A DNA stretch of 64,000 nucleotides, from positions 19,578,001 through 19,642,000 of the forward strand of contig JAMPIT010000059.1 in the NCBI GenBank assembly GCA_026261815.1. The letters are read 5' to 3'. The stretch comes from Monarcha castaneiventris obscurior (Eukaryota; Chordata; Aves; Passeriformes; Monarchidae). How positions within the stretch are numbered: position 1 is the stretch's first letter; each line of letters begins with the position of its first letter. Positions 24,361 through 38,283 of this stretch are shown piece after piece. The notes under the pieces are model-generated. The model saw only the letters and a list, made by a program, of their open reading frames with translations, ran no database searches and was not told the origin of the DNA. The position numbers were made by a program, and so were the translations under genes.

Positions 24361-27300
24361 TTTGTCCACTCTTTATGTACATATCCATGCCTACATGTAG
24401 CTGTGAAGATGACAGAAGTTCAGACATGCACAAGGCATTATCCCTTGGAAGATCTCTCATAAAGCTATTTTATGTGACTTTTTCTGACGATCTAAGGCAT
24501 AGACATTTTGTAAGACAATGGTTTATGGCCCCCAAATATCCTTATATTCTCCTTCCAAAGTCTCTGCAGTGCTATACAATCTGTTTGAGCTCGACTCATG
24601 ATTAATGGCACTGCCAAGGTCAACCTGACTCTTTCTTGAATCAGAAGTCTTTCATTCACCTCAGGTTTATAGCTTATTTTTTGTATAGCTAAAGAATTAA
24701 TAAGTATTAGATATACTTAGCTCATAAGTCTGATGTTAATGTGCACAAGTTTCCCTTTACCCTCTGGAGGAAATGTAAATATATTTCAGTGTTATATAAA
24801 TTAGTCTGCCAATGAGACTTTGAAAGGTGCATATGATAAGTAAATTTTGGATTATTCAGTACAATTGGGCGGGGTTGCATCAAAAACACGACTGGCATAC
24901 CTTCTACCAGCAGCACACTGAGGAAGAGACTCAGCATATGGAAACAAGGAAGTTTTGTGTTTTTATTGTTTTCAGGAAAGGTATCCTATGTTCTCTGAAA
25001 GACAGACTAAGCCAATAAAAGCTCTCTCCTCACATGACAGGGAAGCAGATGAAGTGATGGAGCCTATTTGACAGCATAGAAATTTTTGTGTGGAAGATTA
25101 TGTTTTAAATTTTCACACATCTTGACAGTATATCAAAAGCAACTTGATACTGCACAGTGGGCCTAAAACAGAGCACTGGGGAAAAAAAGAAATATTTACA
25201 TTTTCTACTAGTCACAACTGAGACTTGATTCATACAAGAGTCACACTTCTGGAAGTAATTAGCATGTAGTGTATGCATGGCAATCCTTCCTACCCTGTTG
25301 CCACAACTAAAACAAACAGCTGACACTGCTCATTTTCAGATGTGCAGTGCCATAGCCAAACTCTGCTCTTAGCACCTCTATTCATCCTTTATATGCATTC
25401 AACTAGTAAAATCAACATAAGTGAGAGCAGTGTTTGACTTTTTGACATCATGAGGCATTCTAGCTCCTGAGGAAATTCTCTGTATTTGTAGGGGATACTG
25501 GCTGAACTTTAGTTCTCTTGAATGGGTAGGCATTTGATCTAAGCTGGACAGTCACTGTGTGAGCCTGACTTCCAAAATGTGTAAACAGAAAATAAGGTCT
25601 TTAACATGCTTCTACACACAATCTGTATGTGAGAGTGAGTTGCTCTATGTTAAATTAATACCAAATTGAATACCAAGTGTATATTTTTGACAATTAAGAG
25701 GTTTGTAGCTGAGATGTTTCTATCACATAATTAATACACATCCAGGAAGATTTTAGAAAAAAAAGAATAATATGTAATTACTAACAAAATTGCCCTAAAA
25801 TATATAATTAAAATATTTGAAGACCATTTTTGAAGGGTGATCAAACAATTTTAACTTAATAGGGCTTTTTTTTGTAAACAGCTCTGTAGAACTAAGGAAA
25901 AGAATTGCTTTTCATTTATGCATAACCTGGGATCCAGGAAATTTGTGTTTAATTCCATGTTCTTTCACTCCCTTTCTAGAAGATGCTTGTCAGGTTTTTA
26001 ACACCTTATATTTTAACATAATTGGAGAAACATGAAATTTACAAGAATTAAAATATGTCAAGGCATCTGAGATTACACAAAGTCAACAGGATTAAGGAGC
26101 CCCGGTGCACTTGTAAATCGTATCAGTGAATTACTTCTGGTTTTATTCACTATATCTTAGAAAAATCTCTACAAACCCTTGCACAGTCAAGATGTTGAAG
26201 TGGATGTCTCTCTTTCTGCACTATCTGAGTGTCAAGAAGCTAAGAAAATGTATAAAAGGCACAGAATTGAGAGAACTTTTTTGTTTAAATTTCCAAAACT
26301 AGGGTAGTAGTGCACACACATTTAGCATCATATCGAATGCCCCAACAGTGTGTCCCCTGCAAATCATAACATTCTGTAAAAGACTGTCTGCACATGGAAT
26401 AATTGAAATACTTCACTGGCACAAACAATTCCACTTCTTAAGTTAAATATTTATGACACACACTATTGGTGCTGAAATAAAAAGATAAGTGTAAAACATT
26501 CAGCTAAGAGTGGAAGTATCTAAGGAAAGTCAACTATTAAACTTACATCATAGACATACAGAATTGAAGACAAATGTGTAATAGAACACCTGAAAGGAAT
26601 TTCATGGAAGAAGGAAAAAGTTTTCCCTGCCCTCTCAAGAAAACTGAAAATGTCAATACTTAGGAAGTTCTTACAATTTCTCTGTGGAGTCAGAATATAA
26701 AAGATTGTTAATATTTGGATTTAAGACCACTATCACACAAATCTGAAATTACTGCTATTCCTGTAACACAGAACTGCAAAACTGACAGTGAGTCAAAGAG
26801 CAAGGATTTGGAAAGCAATGACAGTAGATTATGTCTCCTGCGCAAAGATATGGTTGAATATTTTATACTTCCATGATTTTTACTAATTTTATAAATTGGC
26901 TAAATTTTGCTGTTCAAAATACAATCACAGTTACTGAGGTTTTGCTCTAGGTTTTGGAAGCAGAGTTCATTATCAAGCAAAGACTAATAAATGACTCAAT
27001 ACTTTACTAATAATATTGTTCTAGAGATTACCTTCAAAATATTCTTGCCTTAGCAATAAGATTTGCATATCCACATAAACACAACCTATCCTTTACGCTG
27101 CTAAAAATTTGGTTCTGCAGATGGTATGTTCATACTAGATTTACCTCCATTATTGATATGAGAGTTATTAAGACTGTGTTGCTATGGAATAGCAGATATC
27201 TGCTGAATGAATACAGGAAGAAAAGCTAACAATTAACAGGGTTAAAGGCATTTAATATTATATTAATGACTGTATTTTACTTGCTGAGATTTGGGGTTGT

Positions 27301-27774
27301 ACTTTTTTTGCAGTTATATTATTACTTCTATTATTATTATTGTTACTGGCATAGACATTCAAATCCTGTGTGTATAAAAACAGCTTTGAGCTTTGAAAAA
27401 CTTCATGAAAGCAAATAATGAATTGACCTCCAGTAATAACAACCCTACTAAGGTGACATTTAAGTGTGAATGAAAATCAAAGTTTATATTACACTCATTC
27501 ACAACCTTCTCATAATGGAAAATCTATAATAACCTGAATCCTTTTCTGTTCTTATTTAAATCAAGAATCAGATAAGTTTTCAGGACACTAGCAACCCTTG
27601 CTATTTTGATCAAAACTAAGATAAGTTCCTGGAGTATTTGGTGGGCCTTTGAGGTTTTTTTTTAACCTATTTATTTAATTCAAAGATTTCTTTTATTCAA
27701 CTTTAGTATGCAACTAAAATGCCCAGGTAATTTTTTTTTTTATCTTACTTTCATGGCTGTCCTTCCAATCAAAT
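24361..27774. other. Intergenic, 3' flank of CDH12
   Basis: AT-rich sequence with another AATAAA at 25014. I see no gene, no CR1 and no LTR. Open frames are short and of biased composition. Confidence 0.6.
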
Positions 27775-28130
27775 TGCATCCCAGGACTCAGGGAAATCTT
27801 ATCAATATGTATAAACACCTGATGGATGAAAGTAAACAAGGTGGACCAAGATGTTTCTCAGTGATGCCCGGTGACAAGACAATGGGCTCAAATTGAAATG
27901 CATGAAATTATATTAAAATGCAAGAAAAAAGGTTCTTTACTGCCAGGCTGTCAAAAAGTGGGTCATGTTTCCCAGAGAATTTGTGGTGTATCCAACCTTG
28001 GAGATATTCAAAACCCAACTAGATTTGTTCCTGAGCAACCTGCTGTAATTGACCCTGCTGTAAGCAGGGAGGCTGGACCAGATAAACTCTAGAGGTGTCT
28101 TCCAGCCTCATCCATTCTGTGACTTATGAT
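27775..28130 (+). mobile_element. CR1 LINE 3' fragment, + strand
   Basis: Typical CR1 3' region: ATCAATATGTATAAACACCTG near 27798, then GTGATGCCCGGTGACAAGACAATGGG near 27862, which corresponds to the common CR1 segment around GACAGGACAAG. TTGGAGATATTCAAAACCC follows near 28000, and GGACCAGATAAACTCTAGAGG near 28075. It ends with CATCCATTCTGTGACTTATGAT. The subfamily differs from the copy at 12450 (CTGTGA-type rather than CTATGA-type tail). Truncated and non-coding. Confidence 0.9.
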
Positions 28131-28198
28131 AAAATCATACTTAGACTCCTTAGCTCTAGTAAGCTCAATAACATTAGGATCTAACTACATCAGCAGAG

Positions 28199-28290
28199 TA
28201 GAATCATAGAATTACACAATGGTTTGTGTTAGAAGGGACCTTAAAGATCACTCCCACTAGACCAGGTTGTTCAAGGCCCCATACATAATA
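28199..28290 (-). mobile_element. CR1 LINE 3' end, minus strand, internally deleted
   Basis: TAGAATCATAGAATTACACAATGG at the left is the complement of the CR1 terminal tail, followed by AGAAGGGACCTTAAAGATCA. The sequence then jumps directly to CACTAGACCAGGTTGTTCAAGGCCCC. The stretch normally lying between these two blocks in CR1 (the GGCAGGG segment) is missing. It sits tail-to-tail with the CR1 ending at 28130. Confidence 0.85.
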
Positions 28291-31045
28291 ACTATGACTT
28301 GTTCTAGTGAGGTAGGAGTGAAGGAATAGGGTAGTAATCTATACAGTTACTAGCAATGTGGATAGGGTGGAGAGGGATACATTATTTAATGTAATTTCCA
28401 GGACAAGAAGCAACGGGCATCACATGAAACTAGTAGATGTAAGGGTGAAATTAAAAAAAAAACAGATGTGGTTCTTCACGTGATGACCAGCTGAGATAGT
28501 CATAGAGGCTCAGAGATTATACAGGTTGAAAAAGAGGCTGGACAATGTCCTGAAAACCTGATAGTTTGTGGGTTGCTTAATACAGAGGAGTCACATCTGG
28601 CTGAATGTGTTTTTGAACAGTGCTTGATTAGAATCTGGGAAGTCACATAACTTGCAGGTGTTTTGCTGGGATTTCAGCTCCTGCCAGTGCTGTAAAAGTT
28701 TACTACGCAAGTTTGACTAACCTTATTTTCTTGTACAATGATTTTATTGTAAATTTACTTGATCTTCATATACACATTCCTTCAGTTCTGATTTTCTAGA
28801 TTGCTTAGATAAAGCCAGTTTTTCTTATTTATTTCATATCACATGCATATATGTATGCATATTTCATTATTTCCCTCAGATTTTAACTATTGTAATTGGC
28901 GTATTTCCTTCAATTCTGCACACCTTTGTATAGACCTTACACTCTTTTGTCTTTAACAGGGACACTAACACTGATTGCTGTTAGGGCTGATGACAGAGTT
29001 TGGCTTAGTCTATATTTAAAAAAAAAAATCATTACTACATAAAGAAGATAACCTCTACAATACATGTCATCTTTTGCATGTGTTTCCCTTTGTTAGCTGT
29101 CTTGGTTACTTCCCTGTGTTCCAAGAACACCTGAAGAAAGCGGGGGGAGAATGAAGTGACTGACTGGAAAAGGGGCTAATGTTAGTCCACTCTTCCGGAA
29201 TGCAGGCTACTGCTCTCCTTCTGTGTGTTGTAATGTTAGATGTGATATATTGTTTTCAAATGTTGAACATTCTGCATTTCCTACTCAAATGCATGTTTTT
29301 CTACTGTATGCCTCTGTCAGAAAGGACAATTCAAGAAGCATACACAAAAAGGTGTATGTGAAGGAAATGACATCATAATAAGAGGGATCACAAACAAAAA
29401 TGCCTTAAAAACTTATCCTATATTATTTGGTCACATGACTGCAGTAAATAGTTATATTTTTAATTTTGTATTTTTCATTTTGTCCTTGGAGTTCATCTTC
29501 TCACTGCAGTAAATGAAGTCAGGGCATACATTTAATATTATTCAAATGCTCCCATTGCCTTCAGGCCCTGCTGCTTGAGATTGTTTGGGTTACTTTGAAG
29601 TTTGATCTTTATCCTCCTGCGTATTCCTTCCGTTCCCAGTTGTGGGTCTGGCTGCATAAATGACTGCAGCTGAAGCTTCGCAGTAGAAACATCTGACCAA
29701 AAAGTACATGACACAGGAGGACAGGGGCAGAACTGCAATTTGGGTTTGCATAAGATGTTTCAGAATGAACAAACATCAACTTAATGTTTTGCAAGCTGAC
29801 ATAGGCAAACTGGCATAGGCAAAATCAGACAATGAACATAACAAAGAAAAAACTAACTGCAATATCAAAACCTGTAGCATACCTTCTCCTGTTCTACCAC
29901 AGTGTGTAAAACACCTGCTCTCTGTGAAGGGAAGGAGATATAAAGAGCAGGAGATGAAGGACTCTGGAGTTGTTATGTCCTCTTTTTTCCCCAGCTATTT
30001 GTACTTAGCATCCTTTTGTATATAAAAATACTAAGCTAATATTTCTTAGTCCAATTTTGTTTCTTAATCTTAAGTTAAGAAAAATATATTCTATGAAATG
30101 AAAGATTTGTCAATGACAAATGAAATACAAATGTTTCAAATGCAGTAAAGCAAGATATTAATCTTCAATTCATAAAAGGAGAAATTTGAGAACAGAAATC
30201 GAGTTTATCTTTTCTCAGATTTGATGACTTTAACTCACCAATGACTGATTATTGCTTCTAGTAATGCTGCCCCACAACTGGTAAGTGCTGCATTTTTCTT
30301 TCTAGGACAGATTTTTATAATTGCAATTCTGTTTATTTAAATTAAATTTTTATATCACTTACATTAGTAGTTTTTGTGCTTGATCCAAATGATGTAATTA
30401 AAAATGCTTAATATCATATGTAGTCTAGAGAGCATGGTAAGTAAATTCAGAAAAATTATTTAATTAAGTTATTTGCTGACCAGAGATGTTCAAAGACAGA
30501 TACTGAGCACAGGGATCTGTCTGAATCGCTGCCTATCTGGAAGACAGTGCTTTGTTACCCAAGCTGACAGTAGTGCTTGAGTTCTCTCTTGATGGTTATG
30601 GAGAGCAGAATGCTCTCCCGCTCTCCCTGGGCTCAGATTTTATGTAACAGTGTGTTGACTTGACAGCTTCTCTGGGTAATTGCTCTAGAAAACTGTTGCC
30701 TTGAGGGAGAGTGAGATCCCCTTTTCAAACACTCAGCAGCAGAGGAAACTCAAGTATGTGGCAAAAGCTAAGCAGGACCATTCTTCCCATTGAAATGATC
30801 TGTAAAGGACTGTAAGGCAGAACAATTCCCTTAGAAATAGCTGTTCTGTAATTCAGAAAACATGAATGCATTTGCACTAAAACATTGCAGGATTAAATAA
30901 ACCAGTGTAATGTGGATCAGAAAAAACATTGCGAACCATAATTGTTCTCTCACTTTTGTTAGAAGTCTCTGAGCTAACCAGGCTCCATCATGCATATATC
31001 TGTATACAGAAATCTGCCTTTTTTTTTGGCACGTGACAGAGCCCC
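28291..31045. other. Intergenic, nothing recognised
   Basis: AT-rich DNA with short A-runs and no recognisable gene. Three overlapping minus-strand open frames near 29538-29794 are short and are alternative readings of the same DNA. Confidence 0.55.
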
Positions 31046-32063
31046 TGTGGTGGATTTGCACCAGTCAGTAGCTGAGCACCACACAGACACTCACTCACTC
31101 CTCACCCTCATGGGATGGGGGTCAGAATAGGGAAAGGAAAGCCAGATAACTCATGGAACAAGGTAAAGACAGTTTAAAAAGTGAAGGAAAGAGAAAAGGG
31201 GTGGAAAAAACATATACTAAAGCCAAGTGATGGACTAGGCACCGCCTCCTAGGCTCAGCAAGTCTCCAAACAAAGCCTGGCTCCCAAGAAAAACCCTCCC
31301 CTCCAGCTTTACTGCTGAGCATGACACCATATGGTATATCTTTGGCCAGCTAGGGTAATCTGGTCTGTCTGTGTCTCCTCCCGATGTCTCGTGCAACCTC
31401 AGCCTCCTCACTGGAGTGGCAGATGAATCGCTCCAAACTGAGCCTAGAGCCACTTCAGAGTCAGAGAAGTGGGTATTTGTTTGTGTGGGGGATCACTCCT
31501 CCAAACACACACACAGGCCCTTCCTACAGCACAGTATTATGGGTAAAATTCATGAATATTCATCATATTCCTTGGGATAGGAGTGGTTCTACAAATTACT
31601 TTCCAGAAGTCATTAATATCATTAGCATACGTGGCATGCGTGCACTGTGTACCCTGGTGGTCACACTGAGGAAGGCTCCTCTTCTTCCTCGGGGGGGTTT
31701 CTGATGAAGGCTAGTAGTCTACCTCACACTGCGCTTTTCACCTTTCTTTCTGAAGCATGTGCAGTCCTTCGTTGAATAATTCAACAGTTTTTGTGCTGGT
31801 TTCAACAAAATCCTGTTTCTCTTATCTTGACAAGAATAAGGCGAATCCTGTTTCTTAGGCTTGTGATTAACATTTGCTGTCTCTTTAATACTTAACTGTG
31901 CTTACGTGAGTTAACTATTGATCACGCCTTTCTCACAGAGTGGGGAAATAAAACCTTGACTGCTCAGCAATAGCCAGAAGATTTGTGTGTATAAGTGCTG
32001 CTTTGCTCACAGGTGCAAAGGGTTGTTATGAAGAAAGCTAACTCCATCCCAGTACATCCACCA
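31046..32063 (+). mobile_element. ERV-type LTR (songbird family), probably with a nested insertion
   Basis: The left end begins TGTGGTGGATTTGCACCAG, followed by CAGTAGCTGAGCACCACACAG and GACAGTTTAAAAAGTGAAGG. This is the 5' part of an LTR family I recognise as common in passerines. The right end, from TGCTCAGCAATAGCC near 31961 to GCTAACTCCATCCCAG near 32037, is that family's 3' part. The left TGTGGTGGAT and the right ATCCACCA read as imperfect terminal inverted repeats. Comparison with the copy at 45282-45995 suggests roughly 500 bp of extra DNA between about 31450 and 31955. No retroviral gag, pol or env reading frame is present. Limits are approximate. Confidence 0.7.
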
Positions 32064-35000
32064 AAGGGGAAGTGAAGAAAAAGTAATCTTGAAACTTCTC
32101 ACAGACACCTACATACCATGTATGACCTCATTTATGCACAACTGAAAACATGCCCTGAAGAGTATTTCTCCTCCCAAGATTGTGTCAGGTTCTTAGATGA
32201 AAAGTTGTCCATACACTTTCTTTACTAACCAGGGTAAGTTTTCTGTGGAGAATTTTCAGGTAAGGTAGAAAGCCAATGACAGTGCTAGCATATCTATATT
32301 TTGCTAAAATGCAGGAGGAAATCCTCCCTTTTCTAAATCTTCAGTTGGAATCCTATTTACCACAGCCTTAGTATATCACACAGGCTGCAAAAGTCACTTG
32401 TAGAAATCAGTCAAAACAGAAGAAAAAACTAAACTTGCCAATGACAGGAAAATCCCCTCTGTCCCATGTGGTAGCTCAGCAGTTAAAGCATGCACACAAA
32501 ATTGAAGATCCCAATTTTAAAGCACTCCAAAGATTGCAGGAAGTATCTTGCTTCTCACAATAGTATGTTTAGACCATTATTGTGCCCCTTACACTATTTG
32601 GTGAAACTATATAAAAATTGTGTGCAAAAGAGTAGATAATTTATTAGCCCAAACCTCTAAAACACATCCCACATGTTCCATAGGAAAGGTTAAGCTCACA
32701 AGCAAGGCATTCTGCCCTCTGGGTTCTTCTCTCACAGCTAATCCTTGCCTTTTACAGGCTCAAATCCCTGACAAACTCTTCTTCAATGTGTGAAGAAAGA
32801 ATGACATTTCATTCATTATATTCCTTCCAGGAACTTTTCTTCCTTCACCATGAAGATTGAAATACCTATTTTATAAGAAGATTGGACTCGATTAATCAAG
32901 AATAACTACAGGCTGGTCTTTGAATGATTCTTAGGACTGGGACTGAAAATGCTCCAATTGATAAGGACAGTAGAACAGAACAGCACAGCCTTGGAGAAAT
33001 AGATAAATGATATTACTTAAGCAAACAGGGTGCCAGCTCAGCTCCGCAAAGATGACAAAGCAGGAGTCATGCAAAACAAGAGTATTGTACTTACTCAAGA
33101 CCTGGGGTCAATGAATGGGCACCTCAAACATTATGACACTGGATGCTGAAGATCACTGAAGAAGATCCCAGAACACCATACAAAGACTTCTGACAAGGGG
33201 TGTGACTATATAAAATAAATTAATACATATACATCAAGTAAGAGGGGATGACTAATGGATATGTAATCAGTGTGCATGATAAAAACTGTGTTCACCTGAT
33301 GCTGGGGCATTGACTTAGAGGAAAGATCCCCAGAGTGAAAAACGTGCTGCAATAAAGAATTCTCAGTTTCTAATATGCAAAACTGTGTTAGAAAGTTGCT
33401 ATTTTGCTGATTTTGTATCACAGCAAGATCTAGCCAGGTATATGCTGATGCCCCCTCAGTGTTTGTCTCATGCATTGGCTGCTCTGACTCACCTAGACAC
33501 AGCTAACCTTGAAGTACCATGTCAAATTTTCTCTGGCTTAGAGTTGCTTTCTGTAACCATCCACTAAAAGAAGGTAAAAAAGCTTTTTCTAAGTGTGCAA
33601 CAGCTCTTCTTTTTGTCTGTGCTGCGCTTGCTGAATCTGCAATATTTAACATAACTGAAGAACTTCGTTCTAGTTATGAAATGAGAAAGACTTCTCAAAG
33701 AGACTACTGCATATAATAATTATTAAAAATATGCAGAGGAAACTTTCCTGCCATTCTCGTGCTATGCTCAGATACCAAGAGCTTGAGAACTAAAATTCAG
33801 AACAAAAAGTATATCTTCATGAAAAATCCATGTAAAAACAGTAAGTAATTTTTAATGAGATATCAGAACACTATTTTCCGTGTATGTGAAGGGACATATG
33901 GATATTCTACATAACTACTTAAAGGTTCAAACATTTTTAAACAATAAAACTTAATAATTTTTAAAATTTATATATTTTTGTCATATGATGTGTTTTGAAT
34001 TCTTGACTTTGGATGTCTTTCATTTTTTACAGTAATGTAACACCTTGAACTCTACCAGAAATACTCCTGAATTTCAGTGATACAAGCCTTGTAAATAAAA
34101 ATAATGGCTATTTTGAGTTGCAAAGTGTGTTCTGGTGCGCAAAACAGGTTTTCACTGAAAACATGTATATTTCATTATGTTAGTTATTCTTTTTTATTAA
34201 TGAAATTTCATTTAATTTTTTTTTTTTTTAAAGTGTACTAGATTAGTTTGTCATCTCTAGGCACTAGAACAGGAAATATACTTTCAACAAAAAATGTGTT
34301 TAAACCTAATACATTAAGCTTCCTCAACCATTGCTTTAAAGCATTTCAGAAAGTTTTAGTATGATTCATAGAACAAATAGATGAAAAGCCACTGAAATAA
34401 AAGAGGTACATCATAATAGAAAAAAATTGTCAGTAATATTTTTTTTAACATTCAACATCTTTCAAAGTAAATCCCATTAAAAATCAGAAAATGTAATGAA
34501 AATTTTAAAGAATATTGTGTGTCCAGACAATAACACCCCTTTTTCTAACCTCAGATTTCTTACATTGAAATGATTTTTTTTTCACTTTGCAGTTAGGCTG
34601 ATACTATCACTGCACAAGAAGTAACTTTATATATCTGAATATGGTTGTGTCTAATTTTCTTTATTACATTGTCTTTAAACACTGTTAATTTTTTTACTTC
34701 CACCCAGTCATCAAGAAGTTATTTAAAAGAATTACTTAATCAAATTTCATAATATTTTAATTCTAAATTACTAAATTTAAAACCAAATGTACACCATTTT
34801 CTGTAAGTTTTGAAATTTTCTTTAATTATTAATAGGCTTCAATACATTGATTTCTAAGTATATGGAGGAACTTAAGCAAATGAGTTAATCATCAATCTGG
34901 CAATTCTAATAGGCTGAATCATTCCAGTATAAACACACAGAATGAGATTACTCAGTTTGCTGAAATGCTGCAAAATCAACAGTTCTGTGTTGGAAATAAC

Positions 35001-38000
35001 CTCTGAAAATTACATTAAAAGGAATGAGAAGGAATTTGCAAATGCTTCAAAGCCTTTGTTGGTTTAAAGCCTCTGTTAGCATCACAAAGGAATTTATCAC
35101 TGACTATTTTCACAGGAATCAGGCACAATATTTTGCAACCTGCAATGCCTGAGTCAGCATGACTGACTGAAAAATGTTATATTGCTAAGAAATTATGGTA
35201 GTTATATGCAAATAGGTTGAAAAATAAACACAGGTGCAGCATTAATATACAGCTAGAGTTAGTTTCATCTTCCCAACCTAAGGTTCAGTTTATTTCACGA
35301 ACCTATTTAAAGTCTCCTCTCTAGAATAATTTCCACTTTTATGGCAAATTGGACAATGGATCGTTTGGGTATGAAAGTTCTTGTGATCTATGGGCAGTGA
35401 TATGTCATCATTTCTATAGGAGGTGGCCACTTCTGTCCCAAATTACTATTGTATCGCTCTGTTCTGAAGCATGAGTAGGATTGCTCTTCTACTGGTGCTC
35501 TTGATCACTTAGAGGAGATCATGAAATCATTCTCTCTCAGATACACCTTCCACACCCCAAAACACATCATTAATTTCTTGCCTGTCCACTAACTCACATT
35601 TTTGGCAACAATTTGCTAAAGCACTCACAATAGTCCTGCAGTCCTTACAAATCTTGATGTATAATCAATATGCTCCTTACCATCATTGTTTTGTGGTAAA
35701 TGCTACTGCTACTCACAGGTACTGAGATCCCCTTCTGCTCTAACTGTATGAGCTACACTCGAGCCTTTGCCTCCCTCCTGTTGCTTGATATGCTCTGTCT
35801 TAGAGGAAGAATGTTTACAGGTGTAGCGTTGGTACTGAGAAACTGCCGAAGAGGACTTTCCTACAGCAGGACACAAATATACATTTGAAAAACACCAGCT
35901 ACTGGTAAGCAATCAGTCTTTCATCTTTGAGACAGGTCAGATATATGCCTATGCCTCAAATGCAGTGTGACAGATATGCAGACTTTCCACAGAAAAAGGG
36001 TGGGATGCAGTTTTAGAGATGGTATATGAACCATACATATAGTAAGCACAAAAGGATTTCTTTGCTTCAAGGGCTTGATTCCTTCACTCAACAGAGAATC
36101 CAGGGAGAACTCCTTAAGTATCCCAGAATGTGCAAGGCAACAGTAGTGTAAGCAAAACCACAAACTGCTATCTGTCTGAAAGACCGGGTTCTGGTTCTCA
36201 TCAGTGGGAGCTGGGAGTTAATGAGTAGGGCAAGGGTACTGCTGAGGAGAGACGTCTGCCATTCATGTCTACTTGCACTGTTTGAGCATCAGTGGCACAA
36301 GCCCTTGGTAAAAATATTTATATTAACATTTCAAAAAATAAAAAATAATGATGTTCAACTTCTCTATCAGGATAACTAAGAACATCATCTGTTTCTTTGT
36401 CTATGCAAAAAAAGATCAAGTTCATTCCTCAAAAAGCTCAGATTCTCCTACTATAAATATTTAAAGGCTCAGGTAAGGTTCATAATTTAAAGGTTCGTAT
36501 TTGTCAGCATTGAGATTTCAGACAATGGAACTATCCTGATTGACAACTGCTGAGTACCATATCAAACCATAGAGCTGGTAAGTTTTAGTATCTTAATTTG
36601 CAACAAAGGCTTTACATTTCAGAGAAACTGTCTCAATTTTGACAGAAATTTTGACTCCTTTCACTGCGTATAATTATGAAATTATTTAGTACAAACTAAG
36701 AGGACTGCAGGCCATTCATACTCATTAATCTGACTTTTATGTGTTTCTATTTCTTTTTAAGTTCATTCTCTGTTAAGTAGAACAACAGAAAGTAAAAATA
36801 CAGAAATCTGAAATGTATAGTCCTGCCAATTAAGCTAAGATTGTACTGACAAGATAATAGATAGTGGGGAGTTCTCTTGGCTCAGATTACCTAAAGTTTC
36901 CATTGTGTGAATTTATAGAGCATTGAAACAATTATAAAAATCAGAGTATTCAGAAGTTTTGTAATCAATGTGACAGAAAAATCAGCTGAGAAAATGAACA
37001 GCAAAATGACTTGAAAGAAGAAACATTACTCCAAAGAAAAAATATTATTGAAGTAGTGCACCACAGGAAAACTTTCCATATTCTGTACCGTAGGAACAAA
37101 GTAGAAGAGTTCTGGTTTTAATACCATGATTCAGTTCCTCTCATCCATACTGTGGATAAAATAGGTTTTATAAATCTTCTTTGGGATTCCAAAGTAATGT
37201 TGGAGGCTCCTATTGAAAGCTGTTGAACCTTCCTCATGGCAAGACAGTGCCGTCAACTATGCCCAGTGATTTCTAAAAGACTGCAGTGATGGACTTTCTC
37301 CATCACTGTTATGATCTTCTTAAAATTTATCTGCGAAAAGCAAAAGGGAAGTAGGAGAATCAAGAAGCCACTCTGGCATTTTCACTTCTCTCAATGGCTC
37401 ACGGAACCGTCCCTTAGAGTCTGGGTCTTTGCTGCCCTCATGTGGCTGTAGCTTCGGGAGTCCTTCAAGGCAGGAAAGGAGCCTTGCTGCACTCACACTG
37501 GACAAGTGCACCTTCATTACAGAACATTCAAACTTTGGAGGATCTGATGGGATGGGCCTGCACGTAGAAACAGTACGTGTGCATAAAGAAAAAAATTATA
37601 CCAGGTAGTTTTGGGGATTCCTATTTTACTTCTTATTTATATTTGTTAAGATCTATTTCCATGACATAGCATGCAGGCACATTTATTTTTTTTAATGTGT
37701 CTTCATTGTAAAAATAATACTGGATGTTGTCAATTAATCCTGGACTAGTAAAACTGATTGCTACTACCAGTAAAAAAAAAAAAAAATTCTTATGTGTATT
37801 AAGAAATGAGATATAAAAATGGCACTGTAACTGCAGATATGTATGTATATATATATATATAGATTTATATACATTAACATCAGAGATAATGGTTCCTTCT
37901 ATAATAAAGTCATTTCAGCCTGCCCAAAACTTCACAGAAACAAGAACAAGACAATTTTATAATCAAATACTAGCTAACAGAATTTAACAGGCTCAAATCT

Positions 38001-38283
38001 CTTTTCAGGAGTACCACTGATGATTGAATCCTACCCAAACAACACAGTCTGATGCATAGTGACACTGTAGAGAGCTTTGTGCACTTCAAAAACGTAAATT
38101 AAGAGCAAGTACCCGACAGTGGCTCTCCACAGTTCCTGTATTTAGTATAATGCCTCTCTTGCTAAGTGCTCGCAACTTTATTAAGAGCAATGAACTGAAT
38201 TCAGCCAAGGAAAAAAGTGCTGCACATTCCAAGTCAGCTGGAGTTGTGACAGCTCACTTATGAGCCAGATTTAACTGTATCCT
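32064..38283. other. Intergenic, nothing recognised
   Basis: More than 6 kb of AT-rich sequence without recognisable genes, CR1 or LTR. It includes very AT-rich tracts around 33,900-34,000 and 34,680-34,860, a TGAGTCAGCA motif at 35150-35159, and an (AT)n microsatellite near 37841-37861. Confidence 0.55.
37841..37861. repeat. (AT)n microsatellite
   Basis: GTATGTATAT followed by a run of alternating AT. A simple repeat with no sign of being part of a larger element. Confidence 0.9.
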
